DNA from: RYN-230 sp963841695
Lineage (GTDB): Bacteria; Actinomycetota; Actinomycetes; Streptosporangiales; Streptosporangiaceae
Assembly (NCBI GenBank): GCA_963841695.1
Contig: CAWJDQ010000015.1
Coordinates: 186,001 to 250,000, forward strand
Reading direction: 5' to 3'
Length of the DNA stretch: 64,000 nucleotides
The number at the start of each line of letters is the position of its first letter. Position 1 is the first letter of the stretch. This document shows, one piece after another, positions 35,559-44,514 of the stretch. The notes beneath the pieces were generated by a model. It saw nothing but the letters and a program-made list of their open reading frames with translations, searched no databases and was not told the DNA's origin. The position numbers were made by a program, and so were the translations under genes.

Positions 35559-37648
35559 CCAGCCAGACTGAGCGGACCATCAGCCTCGGACGGCCCGGCC
35601 TGCTGTCCACCGGGGCCGTCCGCTGGCCCACCGGCCCGGCCGCGGCCATCGGCGCGCTGGGCCTGGCCGGCTTCGTGCTGTTCTTCGCCTCGCTGCGGCA
35701 TGTCCGGCTCGGCCACATGAACGGGCTGGGGCTGCTGTCCGTGCTGCCGCACAGCGCGATCGCCGGGGTGGTGATCCTCGCCCTCGCGCTCATCCTCGGG
35801 GTCGCCCTGCCCCGGCCGCACCCGGTGGGTCTGGCGGCCGGGCTGGCCGCCCTGGTCATCTGCCTGGACGGGGTGACCACGTTCATCGAGCCTGAGCCGC
35901 GGTTCCCGACGTCGTACCAGATCGCGGGCTTCATCCAGTACATCAGCAGCACCGGGCACGCGAGCCCGGGCCTGGCCGCGTACTTCAGCTGGCCCGGCTT
36001 CTTCGCGCTGGTCTCGCTGGTGGGCGGGGCGGCCGGCACGCATGGCCTGCTGGGGCTGATGCGGGTGTGGCCGATGATGATCGACCTGCTCTGCCTGCCG
36101 CCGTACTTCCTGCTGATGCGCAACCTGCGGATCTCGTGGCGGGCCAAGTGGGTGGCCGGGTTCCTGTTCGTGGTGGGGAACTGGGTGGGACAGGACTACC
36201 TGTCCCCGCAGTCCTTCAATTACCTGCTCTACCTGGTGTTCCTGGCCGTCCTGGTGAACTGGTTCACCGAACCGCGGCTCAGCGCCCCGCCGCGGGTGAT
36301 CGTCTCCGGGCTGCGCCGGCTGCACCGCCGCCTGTTCGGGATCGTCCGGCCGGGCGAGCTCGCGCCCCGGCCCGCGAGCACCGGGCAGCGGGCCTTCCTG
36401 CTGGCCGTCCTGATCGGCATCTTCGCCGTGTCCACCGTGAGCCACCAGCTGACGCCGTTTTACCTGGTAGGCGCCGTCACGGCGCTGATCCTGGTGCGGC
36501 GCAGCACGCTGCGCGGGCTGCCGGTCCTGTTCGGGGTCATCCTGATCGGCTGGATCAGCTTCGCCGCCGTGGACTACTGGTCCGGCCACATGTCCAACAT
36601 CTTCGGCGGCGTGGGCGACCTCGGGGCCAACCTGACCAGCAGCGTCGGTGGCCGGCTGATGGGCAGCACCGCGATCCACCTGGAAACGCTGCACGCCCGG
36701 GAAGCCGTGGCCGCCGTGATCGTGCTGCTGGCCATCCTCGGGATCCTCCGCAGGCGGCTGAAGGGGTTCGACGACCGCATCCTGCTCGCCCTGTTCTGCA
36801 TGCCCATCCTGTCCATCGGCCTGCAGAGCTACGGCGGCGAGATGGCGCTGCGGATCTATCTCTTCCTGCTCCCGGCCGCCTGCATCCTGGCGGGCTGCTT
36901 CTTCTTCGCCGACCCGAAGGCCGGCCGGGCCAACTGGCGCGCGGTGGCGGCGCTGGCCGTCTGCGCCGTCGTCCTCCCGGTGGCCTTCCTGCTGGTGCGC
37001 TACGGCAACGACGCCTTCGAGCAGACCCCGCCGGGCGAGGTGGCGGCCAGCAACTGGATCTACGCCCACGACGGGCAGGGGGCGCGGATCCAGTGGCTGA
37101 GTTCCTCGCCGCAGGTCGACAACACGCCGGAGATGCCCTGGTCCTACCGGGACATCAGCCGGGTTCTCTACCTGCCCGTGCAGGCGCCAGTGGACCCGTC
37201 GAGCGTGGCCGGCCTGGTGGCCGGGCTGCGCCGGTCCGGCCCGGGCACCTACCTGATCGCCACCCGGACCCAGGAGACCTACCTGGAGCAGGCCGCCGGG
37301 TATCCGTCGGACTGGGGCAGCCGGTTCAACCAGCTGATGCGCACCGCGCCTGGCGTGCGGGTGGCGTACGCCAACGCCGCGGTCACCGTGTACACGGTCC
37401 GCTGGGCGCCGGGCGCGCGGCCGCACCCGCTGCCCGCCACCGGCAGCCGGGGCTCGCCCACCACGGTCATCAGCGTGGCCGGCCTGGTCCTGCTCTTCGT
37501 GCTGATCGGCGTGCTCGCGGTGCGCGAGTTCCTCCGGGTCTGCCGGCCGCAGGCCATGCGGCTCATCCACCCGCTCACCGTGGCCTCGGTGCCGTTGCTG
37601 GTGCTCGTGCTCGCGGATGTGGTCTTGCGATTCGGGGGAGTGACATGA
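35555..37648 (+). CDS. Polytopic membrane protein, candidate glycan polymerase or transferase
   Basis: The product starts at ATG 35555 (four-base overlap with the flippase stop) and has about 697 residues. About a dozen transmembrane helices are visible, the first at IGALGLAGFVLFFASL and one near VILILWISFAA. A large loop in the C-terminal half contains EVAASNWIYAHDGQG, then a last helix and tail. The position after the flippase is that of O-antigen polymerase-type proteins; the sequence gives no firm family. It overlaps the ATP-grasp gene by four bases. Confidence 0.7.
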   Translation: MTSQTERTISLGRPGLLSTGAVRWPTGPAAAIGALGLAGFVLFFASLRHVRLGHMNGLGLLSVLPHSAIAGVVILALALILGVALPRPHPVGLAAGLAALVICLDGVTTFIEPEPRFPTSYQIAGFIQYISSTGHASPGLAAYFSWPGFFALVSLVGGAAGTHGLLGLMRVWPMMIDLLCLPPYFLLMRNLRISWRAKWVAGFLFVVGNWVGQDYLSPQSFNYLLYLVFLAVLVNWFTEPRLSAPPRVIVSGLRRLHRRLFGIVRPGELAPRPASTGQRAFLLAVLIGIFAVSTVSHQLTPFYLVGAVTALILVRRSTLRGLPVLFGVILIGWISFAAVDYWSGHMSNIFGGVGDLGANLTSSVGGRLMGSTAIHLETLHAREAVAAVIVLLAILGILRRRLKGFDDRILLALFCMPILSIGLQSYGGEMALRIYLFLLPAACILAGCFFFADPKAGRANWRAVAALAVCAVVLPVAFLLVRYGNDAFEQTPPGEVAASNWIYAHDGQGARIQWLSSSPQVDNTPEMPWSYRDISRVLYLPVQAPVDPSSVAGLVAGLRRSGPGTYLIATRTQETYLEQAAGYPSDWGSRFNQLMRTAPGVRVAYANAAVTVYTVRWAPGARPHPLPATGSRGSPTTVISVAGLVLLFVLIGVLAVREFLRVCRPQAMRLIHPLTVASVPLLVLVLADVVLRFGGVT

Positions 37649-38898
37649 GAACCAGGCAACCGGGCCGCGAGGTCCCGGCGCTGATCCTCAAGGTGGGCCG
37701 GTACCCGCTGCATTCCGGCGGGGTCGGCGCGGTGCGCACGCTGGGCCGGTTCGGCGTCCCCGTGTACGTGACCAGCGAGGACCGGTTCACCCCGGCCGCG
37801 GTGTCCCGCTACGCGGCGGGCCAGTTCCGGTGGCGGACGACCGGCCACGAGGACCCGGCCGACCTGGTCGGCGGCCTGACCGCCATCGGCCGGCAGATCG
37901 GGCAGCTGTCGGTCCTCGTCCCGGTCGACGACGAGGCGGCGGTGCTCATCGCCGAGCACGCCAGCGAGCTGTCCGGCCACTTCCTGTTCCCGCGCATCCA
38001 GCCGGGGCTGTCCCGCCAGCTGGCCAGCAAGCACGAGCTGCTGCGCCTGTGCCGGCAGCACGGGATGCCCGCGCCGGAATCGGTCTACGTCTGCTCGGCC
38101 GAGGCGGTCGAGGCCTACGCCCGGACCGCCACCTTCCCGGTGGTGGCCAAGAACGCGGAACCGTGGGTCCGCCGCCGGGCGCCGGCGGTGGCCGGCACGA
38201 CCGTGCTGCACTCGGCCGCGGAGCTGACCGCGCTCGCGGCGGCGGCCGGTGACTCCGCCACGCTGATCCTGCAGGACTACGTCCCGCACGACCAGGCCGA
38301 GGACTGGATCGTGCACCTGTACTGCGACGCCGCGTCGGACTGCCTGGTGCTGTTCACCGGGGTCAAGCTCCGGTCCTGGCCGCCGAACACCGGCGCCACC
38401 GCCTCCGGGATCGCCGTGCCCAACCCGGAGCTGGCCGACCTGGTCCGGCGCTTCTGCAAGGCGGTCGGCTTCCACGGCGTGGCCGACCTGGACGTGCGCT
38501 ACGACCGCCGGGACGGCCAGTACAAGCTGGTGGACTTCAACCCGCGGATGGGCAACCAGTTCCGCCTGTTCCAGACGGCCGCGGGCCTCGACGTCCTGCG
38601 CGCCCTGTACCTCGACCTGACCGGCCAGCCCGTCCCCCCGGGGGACCAGGTGGACGGGCGCCGGATCGTCGTCGAGCACATCGACCTGCTCGCCCGGATC
38701 GGCGAGCGCGGCAGCGGCTATGCGCCCTCGTCCGCGCCAGCCCGGGCGACCAGCACCGAACTCGCCTGGCTGGCCGCTGACGACCCGCTCCCGTTCGTGG
38801 CGATGCTGCCGCGATTCGCCAGGCTCGCCATTTCCGACATCACCCACCGCCAGCGAGGGGCCTGGCGGCGCAAGCACCAAGGACGGAGCACACAGTGA
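37645..38898 (+). CDS. ATP-grasp family ligase
   Basis: The 417-residue product from ATG 37645 has an N-terminal Rossmann-like region (VPALILKVGRYPLHSGGVG), a PVDDEAAVLIAEH segment, then the ATP-grasp domain: FPVVAKNAEPWVRR (Lys lid), ATLILQDYVPHDQAEDW, and the metal/ATP motif KLVDFNPRMGNQF (acidic and Asn residues). This resembles carbamoyl-phosphate-like and peptide-type ligases. In this operon it would activate a carboxylate, perhaps an amino acid linked to a sugar. It overlaps both neighbours by four bases. Confidence 0.8.
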   Translation: MRTRQPGREVPALILKVGRYPLHSGGVGAVRTLGRFGVPVYVTSEDRFTPAAVSRYAAGQFRWRTTGHEDPADLVGGLTAIGRQIGQLSVLVPVDDEAAVLIAEHASELSGHFLFPRIQPGLSRQLASKHELLRLCRQHGMPAPESVYVCSAEAVEAYARTATFPVVAKNAEPWVRRRAPAVAGTTVLHSAAELTALAAAAGDSATLILQDYVPHDQAEDWIVHLYCDAASDCLVLFTGVKLRSWPPNTGATASGIAVPNPELADLVRRFCKAVGFHGVADLDVRYDRRDGQYKLVDFNPRMGNQFRLFQTAAGLDVLRALYLDLTGQPVPPGDQVDGRRIVVEHIDLLARIGERGSGYAPSSAPARATSTELAWLAADDPLPFVAMLPRFARLAISDITHRQRGAWRRKHQGRSTQ

Positions 38899-40187
38899 CA
38901 CGCAACACGGGGACCAGCACCACCGGGACCAGCAACACCGGGACCAGCAGCACGCAGACCAGCACCGGGCCGCGCGGCACCGGGCCCAGCTACACGCCGG
39001 CCGTGGTCATCGGGGCCGGGCCGTACGGACTGTCGGTCGCGGCCCACCTGCGGGCGCGCGGGATCAACGCCCGCGTGTTCGGTGACGTCATGTCCAGCTG
39101 GCGCACCCAGATGCCCGCGGGCATGTGCCTGAAGTCCACGCCCGACGCCTCCAGCCTGGGCTCCCCGGTGCCGGGCTACACCCTCTCGGACTACTGCGCC
39201 AGCGAGGGGATCCGGCCGCTGGCCGGCGACGAGGTCGTGCCGATCCAGCTGTTCACCCGGTACGGCCAGTGGTTCCAGCAGTGCCTGGTGCCGGACGTCG
39301 AGGACGAGACCATCCAGGAGATCCGGCGCACCGGCCGCGGCTTCCACCTGACGCTGGGTTCCGGGGAGGAACTGCTGACCCCGCGCGTCGTGGTGGCGAC
39401 CGGCATCACCGGCCTGGCCTACGTCCCGCCGGAGCTCGCGTCGATCACCCCCGACGGCCCGTCGGCCGGCGGCCCGGTGTCGCACAGCTCCCAGCACGAC
39501 AACCTGGCCGGCTTCCGCGGCGCCCGGGTGGCGGTCATCGGGGCCGGCCAGTCGGCGCTGGAGAGCGCGGCCCTGCTGCGCGAGGCAGGCGCGGTGCCGA
39601 CGGTGCTGGCCCGGGAGACCGCCCGGTTCGGCAGCCCGCCGGTGACGCCGACCAACCCGTTCATGGCCAAGCTGCCGCAGCCGCACTCGCCGCTCGGGCC
39701 GACGTGGCGGATCTACCCGTTCAGCCACGCCGCCGGGCTGTTCCCGTACCTGCCCGCCGAGACCCGGCTCCGCCTGGTGAAACGAGTCCTCGGTCCGCTG
39801 GGCGCCTGGTGGCTGGCCGACCGCGTGCTTGGCCAGGTCCCCATCCTCAACGGGCACGCGGTGCGCGGCGCGACCCAGGACGCCAGCGGGGTCGCGCTGA
39901 CCACCTCCTGCACCGACGGCCAGCACACCACGATGCGGGTCGATCACGTCCTGGCCGCCACCGGCTACCGGGTGGACCTGGCCAAGCTCGGCTTCCTCGG
40001 GCCCGAGCTGCGCCAGCAGATCCGGCTGACCGGCGGCTACCCGCAGCTGTCCGGCTCCTTCGAGTCCTCGGTGCCCGGCATGTACTTCGTCGGCCTGCCC
40101 GCCGCGGCCACCTTCGGGCCGCTGATGCGGTTCGTCTGCGGCGCCCAGTTCGCGGCGCGCCGGGTGAGCGCGGCCGCGGGCCGGTAG
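38895..40187 (+). CDS. FAD/NAD(P)-dependent oxidoreductase (monooxygenase-like)
   Basis: The product from GTG 38895 has a Thr/Ser/Gly-rich head of 32 residues, then the FAD loop AVVIGAGPYGLSVAAHL and a second dinucleotide loop VAVIGAGQSALESAALL, followed by LAATGYRVDLAKLGF. These two Rossmann motifs with the ATGY turn fit class B flavin monooxygenases and N-hydroxylases. Its place between an ATP-grasp ligase and an acyltransferase suggests oxidation or hydroxylation of a glycan-bound substituent. The low-complexity head probably arises from repeat expansion. Confidence 0.82.
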   Translation: MTRNTGTSTTGTSNTGTSSTQTSTGPRGTGPSYTPAVVIGAGPYGLSVAAHLRARGINARVFGDVMSSWRTQMPAGMCLKSTPDASSLGSPVPGYTLSDYCASEGIRPLAGDEVVPIQLFTRYGQWFQQCLVPDVEDETIQEIRRTGRGFHLTLGSGEELLTPRVVVATGITGLAYVPPELASITPDGPSAGGPVSHSSQHDNLAGFRGARVAVIGAGQSALESAALLREAGAVPTVLARETARFGSPPVTPTNPFMAKLPQPHSPLGPTWRIYPFSHAAGLFPYLPAETRLRLVKRVLGPLGAWWLADRVLGQVPILNGHAVRGATQDASGVALTTSCTDGQHTTMRVDHVLAATGYRVDLAKLGFLGPELRQQIRLTGGYPQLSGSFESSVPGMYFVGLPAAATFGPLMRFVCGAQFAARRVSAAAGR

Positions 40188-40250
40188 CAGCCACCGCCGG
40201 CCGCGGTAGCCACCGCCGGACCGGGCCTACTGACAGGAAGAGGCAATACC

Positions 40251-41393
40251 GTGCAGATCTCCGTGGTTCGCCCGGACGAGCTGGGCCCCGCCGAGGTCGG
40301 GGCCTGGCAGGACATGCAGCGCCGCGACCCGGCCCAGGGAAACCCGTTCCTCGGGCCGGAGTTCGCGGCCGCGATCGGCCGCTTCCGGCCGGACGCGAGG
40401 GTGGCCGTGCTGTCCGACGGGCCCTCCGTGGCCGGGTTCTTCCCGTTCGAGAAGCGCCGGCTCGGGGTGGGCGTGCCGATCGGCGCCGGGCTCACCGACT
40501 GCCAGGGCCTGGTGCACCGGCCGGGGTTCGAGTGGAACGCCCGGGACCTGCTGCGCGGGTGCGGCGTGTCCGCGTTCTACTTCGATCACCTGGCCCAGGA
40601 ACAGCGCCCGTTCGGGAACTGGGTCGCGGCCACCGCCCCGTCCCCGGTGATCGACCTGACCGACGGGTTCGAGGCCTACACCGCCAAGCTGAGCACGAAG
40701 TCACCCCAGTTCCTCAAGGACCTGGCCCGCCGGGGCCGGAAACTGACCCGGGAGGCGGGCCCGCTCCGGCACGTCACCGACTCCCGGGATCCGGCCGCGC
40801 TGCGCGCGCTGATGGCCTGGAAGTCAGATCAGTACCGGCGGACGGGCCGGACCGACCGTTTCGCCCGGCCCTGGATCGTCGGGCTGATCGATGATCTCTT
40901 CGAGACCCGCGGGGGTCACTTCAGCGGCCGCCTGTCGGTGCTCTACGCCGGGGACACCCCGGTCGCGGCGCACTTCGGGGTCAGGTCAGGCCACTACCTC
41001 GCGCACTGGTTCCCGGCCTACGACCTCGCGTTCGGCAAGTACTCGCCGGGCCTGATCCAGCACGTCCGCATGATCGAGGACACGCCACCGAGCGGGATCA
41101 CCCTGATCGACATGGGCAAGGGCGCCAAGCGCTACAAGGAGACACTCAAGACCAGCGACCGGTTCGTCTGCGAGGGAGCCGTCACCGGGAACTCGCCGCT
41201 GGCCCTGGCCCACCGGGCCCGCGTCACCGCGGGCCAGTGGGCGGTGCGCACCATCCGGGCCCACCCGGCGCTGTACGACTCGGCCGACGAGATGCTCAAG
41301 CGGTACGGCCAGCTGCGCACGTCCGCGGCGGCCCGGGCGGCCCGGGTCATCACGTCCCCGGCGAAATCTGGACGGCCCCAGAATGCTGGGTAG
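40251..41393 (+). CDS. FemAB/CelD-like acyltransferase (GNAT fold)
   Basis: The 380-residue product contains the two-GNAT arrangement of FemAB and CelD (BcsL)-type enzymes: WQDMQRRDPAQGNPFLGPEF, then SPQFLKDLARRGRKLTREAG (nucleotide or acyl-donor region), LMAWKSDQYRRTGRTDRF, LYAGDTPVAAHFGVRSG and LIDMGKGAKRYKETL. These proteins transfer acyl or aminoacyl groups to polysaccharide or peptidoglycan. It is 63 bases after the flavoprotein gene and is the last gene of the operon. The substituent is unknown. Confidence 0.8.
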   Translation: MQISVVRPDELGPAEVGAWQDMQRRDPAQGNPFLGPEFAAAIGRFRPDARVAVLSDGPSVAGFFPFEKRRLGVGVPIGAGLTDCQGLVHRPGFEWNARDLLRGCGVSAFYFDHLAQEQRPFGNWVAATAPSPVIDLTDGFEAYTAKLSTKSPQFLKDLARRGRKLTREAGPLRHVTDSRDPAALRALMAWKSDQYRRTGRTDRFARPWIVGLIDDLFETRGGHFSGRLSVLYAGDTPVAAHFGVRSGHYLAHWFPAYDLAFGKYSPGLIQHVRMIEDTPPSGITLIDMGKGAKRYKETLKTSDRFVCEGAVTGNSPLALAHRARVTAGQWAVRTIRAHPALYDSADEMLKRYGQLRTSAAARAARVITSPAKSGRPQNAG

Positions 41394-42457
41394 GCGTCCC
41401 CACGCCGGAAATCACGTTCCCGGATATGCCCACGACGAGGTGATGGGCACCGGCGTTGAAGGACAGCCCGATATCAGCCTGGCCGGCGCCGCCGATCACG
41501 TTGCCGGTCACGGCCACGTGGCCGGTGCCGGAGTCCGCTTTGAGGATCGCGATGTAAACGTGCCGGCCCCCGCCGTGCTCACCGAGGTCGTTGAACACGC
41601 TATTGCCGAAGATGGTGGAACCGTCGCCATCCTGGACCGAGCCGGCAATGCCATACCAGGTACCCGAGGCCTGCTTGCTCGCGAAGTCCTCGATGTAATT
41701 ACCGGCGATCGTCGTCCCGAACAGGCGTCCCGCCATGATCCCGTTACCCGCGTCGTCGTACAGATGATTGCCGGAAATATTCCAGCCGGCCGCGTTCTGC
41801 AACGCCACGGCGTTCTGCCCGGACGAGGCAATCTGATTGTCCGTGAGATACCCGTCGGTCACCGCGTTACGGTCGTCGATGACCGCGAAACCGTCCGCCC
41901 CGCTGCCGGTGATGAAGTTATCCGAGAACCGGCTGTTCACGCTGGTATTCGTGATGCTGCGGCCATCGGCGGTCCGGCTGGTGTCGACGATCCCGGAACC
42001 GCCGCAGTTCGTGACGTCAGCCTGCTGCACATCGACCTGCCAGTTCAGGATCACGATCCCATTGGTCCGGCCCTGGCCCGAGCAGGAAACGCTCAGCTGC
42101 TCAATGGTGACCGGCGCCCCGGTCGCGGACTCATTCCGCACGAAACTAGCCGAAGCCATTACGTAAGGCATCGGCGCAGCCTGCCGGAGCACGGTGGCCG
42201 TCCGGCCATCGCCCGTGTACGTGCGGCTGGCCAGCAGCGTGATGCCGCGGGTAAGCAGGCAGGTCCCGCTAATTTCGATCACCGCACGAGGCTGGCTGGC
42301 ATCGATCGCATGCTGCAGCCGGCGCGTCGGAGGCCGTATCGGCGCAGGTGACATGCACTCCGCCGGGCCGCTGGGCGACGGTCGCCAACGGCGCGCTGCA
42401 GCCGGCCACCGACACCGACAGGGCGATCAGCAGCGCCGCGGCCAGGCGGGCCCTCAC
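41350..42457 (-). CDS. Exported right-handed beta-helix lipoprotein, one +1 frameshift
   Basis: The start is most likely GTG 42457, giving a lipoprotein signal: RARLAAALLIALSVSVAGC, with a lipobox Cys. The frame then carries GGVHVTCADTASDA, after which the reading shifts one base (near 42322, GCG-C-CGG) into LQHAIDASQPRAVIEISG. The mature part consists of parallel beta-helix rungs: GIVILNWQVDVQQADVTNCGGSGI, NSRFSDNFITGSGADGF, LTDNQIASSGQNAVALQNAAGW and others. Pectate-lyase-like helices bind or cut polysaccharides. It lies antisense just after the glycan operon and overlaps the acyltransferase gene by 44 bases. Confidence 0.78.
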
Positions 42458-42611
42458 CAGGGGCACCCCAGGGCCCACAGCGGCCACACGAAGCGGCGGA
42501 TCCCCCGATTCGCGCCCCGCTGGAGCGGGGTTACCGGCCAGTGTGCGCCGTGCCCCATCCAGGCCAACTTCACCGTTACACGATACCGGCTGCGCCGGGG
42601 GTAGGTGCCAA

Positions 42612-43406
42612 ATGGAAACCATCGAAAATCAGAATCGGTCCAGCCTGTCTTACAAACTCGCGTTCGCCGCGCGGCACCCGGACCAGATTCCGCCGTACGT
42701 GCGCCGCGTCTGCGTCGATGCGTGGCTGCGCTCGAAAACCGACGACCATGTCAGCTACTACCGCAAGATTATGAAGTACAAGGCGGCCGCGCACGGCGTC
42801 GAGGTGGCGGTGGGCAGCCGGAGCTACGCCCAATGGCTCGAGTTCGGCCAGATGCAGTTCGATTACCTGGTCAAGCACGGGCTGAAGCTGGCCGACCGGA
42901 TCCTGGAAATAGGCTGCGGCAATCTGCGGGCCGGGCGCCTCCTCATCGATTATCTCGATACCGGGAATTACTACGGCATCGATATCTCGGCCGAGATCCT
43001 GACGTCGGCCCTGACCGTGCTCAGCGACGAGCACCTGCAGGACAAGCTGCCCCGGCTGACGCTGACCGAGGACCTGACCCTCAGTTTCCTGCCGGCCGGC
43101 TACTTCAACGTCGTGCACGCCAACAGCGTATTCACGCACTGCCCGATCGAGATCATCGACCAGTGCCTGGCGAACGTCGGCCGGGTAATGGCCCCGGACG
43201 GCTTCTTCGATTTCACCTTCTACGCCCATGACGACCGCGACTACCAGGTGCACCGGGAGGACTTCTATTACCGCCCGGAAACCCTGCTCGCGCTGGCCGA
43301 ACAGCACGGGCTCACCGCGCGGCTGGTCGACGACTGGCACGACCCCTGGGACCACCAGCCGAAGATGCGGCTGACCAGGCGGCCCGGCCCGCGGCACCAG
43401 CCCTGA
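42612..43406 (+). CDS. Class I SAM-dependent methyltransferase
   Basis: The product of 264 residues starts at ATG 42612. The SAM-binding motif I is ILEIGCGNLRAGRLL and motif II YYGIDIS. The later part has VVHANSVFTHCPIEIID and MAPDGFFDFTFY. The N-terminal 60 residues are basic and helical. Similar enzymes methylate sugars or lipid-linked glycans. It is between the beta-helix gene and an epimerase and probably belongs to the same glycan pathway; the substrate is not shown. Confidence 0.82.
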   Translation: METIENQNRSSLSYKLAFAARHPDQIPPYVRRVCVDAWLRSKTDDHVSYYRKIMKYKAAAHGVEVAVGSRSYAQWLEFGQMQFDYLVKHGLKLADRILEIGCGNLRAGRLLIDYLDTGNYYGIDISAEILTSALTVLSDEHLQDKLPRLTLTEDLTLSFLPAGYFNVVHANSVFTHCPIEIIDQCLANVGRVMAPDGFFDFTFYAHDDRDYQVHREDFYYRPETLLALAEQHGLTARLVDDWHDPWDHQPKMRLTRRPGPRHQP

Positions 43407-43438
43407 CACGCCCGACTACCTAGCAAGGGGGGACCACC

Positions 43439-44389
43439 ATGCGCGTACTCGTGACGGGCGGTGCCGGTTTCATCGGATCGCACCTCACCGACGCGTTCCT
43501 GGACCGGGGCGACGAGGTGACCGTGCTCGACGACCTGTCGGCCGGACGGCCGGAACGCCTGGACAGCCAGGTTGACCTGCATAAGGTCAGTATCTGCGAC
43601 GCGGCCTCGCTCGGCTCGGTGGTAACCCGGGCCCGGCCGGAGCTGATCTGCCATCTGGCCGCGCAGATCGACGTCCGGGTCTCGGTCGAATCGCCGGCCT
43701 ACGACGACCAGATCAACGTCCTGGGGACGGTCAACGTCCTCGAGGCGGCCCGGGCCGTGGACGCCCGGGTGGTGTTCGCCTCCTCCGGCGGGGCCATCTA
43801 CGGGCGGGAGGCTCCCGTCCCCTCGCCCGAGGACGCCCTGCCGCTGCCGGAGTCGCCGTACGGGCTGGCCAAGTACTGCGCCGAGCAGTACATCGGCCTG
43901 TACAACCGGCTGTACCAGACCAGGCACTCGGTCATGCGGCTGGCCAACGTGTACGGCCCGCGGCAGGATCCGGCCGGGGAGGCCGGCGTCATCCCGATCT
44001 TCTGCCGGGCCGTGCTGACCGGGACGCCGCCCACGATCTACGGCGACGGCACCCAGACCCGGGACTACGTCCACGTCAGCGACGTGGTCCGCGGCTTCCT
44101 CGCGGCGGCCGCCGACCCCCGCCCCGGCACCTGGAACATCGGGACCGGCACCGAGGCCAGCGTGCTCGACCTGGCGGACCTCATCGCGCGGGCCGCCGAC
44201 CGGGCCGTGCGCCCGGAGTTCAGCCCGCCGCGCGCGGGTGAACTGCAGCGCAGCGTGCTGGCCGTCGGCCGGGCGGCCCGGGATCTGGGCTGGCGGGCGG
44301 AAACCAGGCTGGCCGACGGCATCGGCGACGTGTACCGCTGGATCGAGGCCGGCGCGCCGGTCCGCGCCGCGCTGCCGGTGGCTGGCTGA
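43439..44389 (+). CDS. NAD-dependent nucleotide-sugar epimerase (GalE-like)
   Basis: The 316-residue product has VLVTGGAGFIGSHL (NAD loop), ICHLAAQIDVRVSVESP, FASSGGAIYG, YGLAKYCAEQY (YxxxK), RLANVYGPRQDP and the C-terminal GTWNIGTGTEASVLDLADL. This is the classic extended SDR of UDP-glucose 4-epimerase type. The ribosome binding region GGGGGGACCACC precedes ATG 43439, as at 31148. Likely role: provides a UDP-sugar for the glycan made by the upstream operon. The ORF is intact. Confidence 0.9.
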   Translation: MRVLVTGGAGFIGSHLTDAFLDRGDEVTVLDDLSAGRPERLDSQVDLHKVSICDAASLGSVVTRARPELICHLAAQIDVRVSVESPAYDDQINVLGTVNVLEAARAVDARVVFASSGGAIYGREAPVPSPEDALPLPESPYGLAKYCAEQYIGLYNRLYQTRHSVMRLANVYGPRQDPAGEAGVIPIFCRAVLTGTPPTIYGDGTQTRDYVHVSDVVRGFLAAAADPRPGTWNIGTGTEASVLDLADLIARAADRAVRPEFSPPRAGELQRSVLAVGRAARDLGWRAETRLADGIGDVYRWIEAGAPVRAALPVAG

Positions 44390-44395
44390 CCCCGG

Positions 44396-44456
44396 GCCCG
44401 GCCCTGCGCCCGGCCCTGCGCCCGGCCCTGCGCCCGGCGCCGCCCCGCGCCGCGCC
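44396..44456. repeat. 12-bp tandem repeat after the epimerase gene
   Basis: Units of GGCCCTGCGCCC are repeated about four times between the epimerase stop and the hen1 start, followed by related GC-rich sequence. Confidence 0.8.
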
Positions 44457-44514
44457 GGGCACCGCGATCCCAATTCGTTCGCTAACGGCGGGCCGACCGG
44501 CCAGACTGCCTGCC

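Noticed and set aside
35213..37570. A 785-residue ORF antisense to the polymerase-like gene
   Set aside because: It is a Gln/Arg/His-rich shadow of the real gene, without any family motif, as expected in high-GC DNA.
36067..38898. A 943-residue plus-strand ORF spanning two genes
   Set aside because: Most of it is an out-of-frame reading of the membrane protein; only its end coincides with the ATP-grasp gene, which starts properly at 37645.
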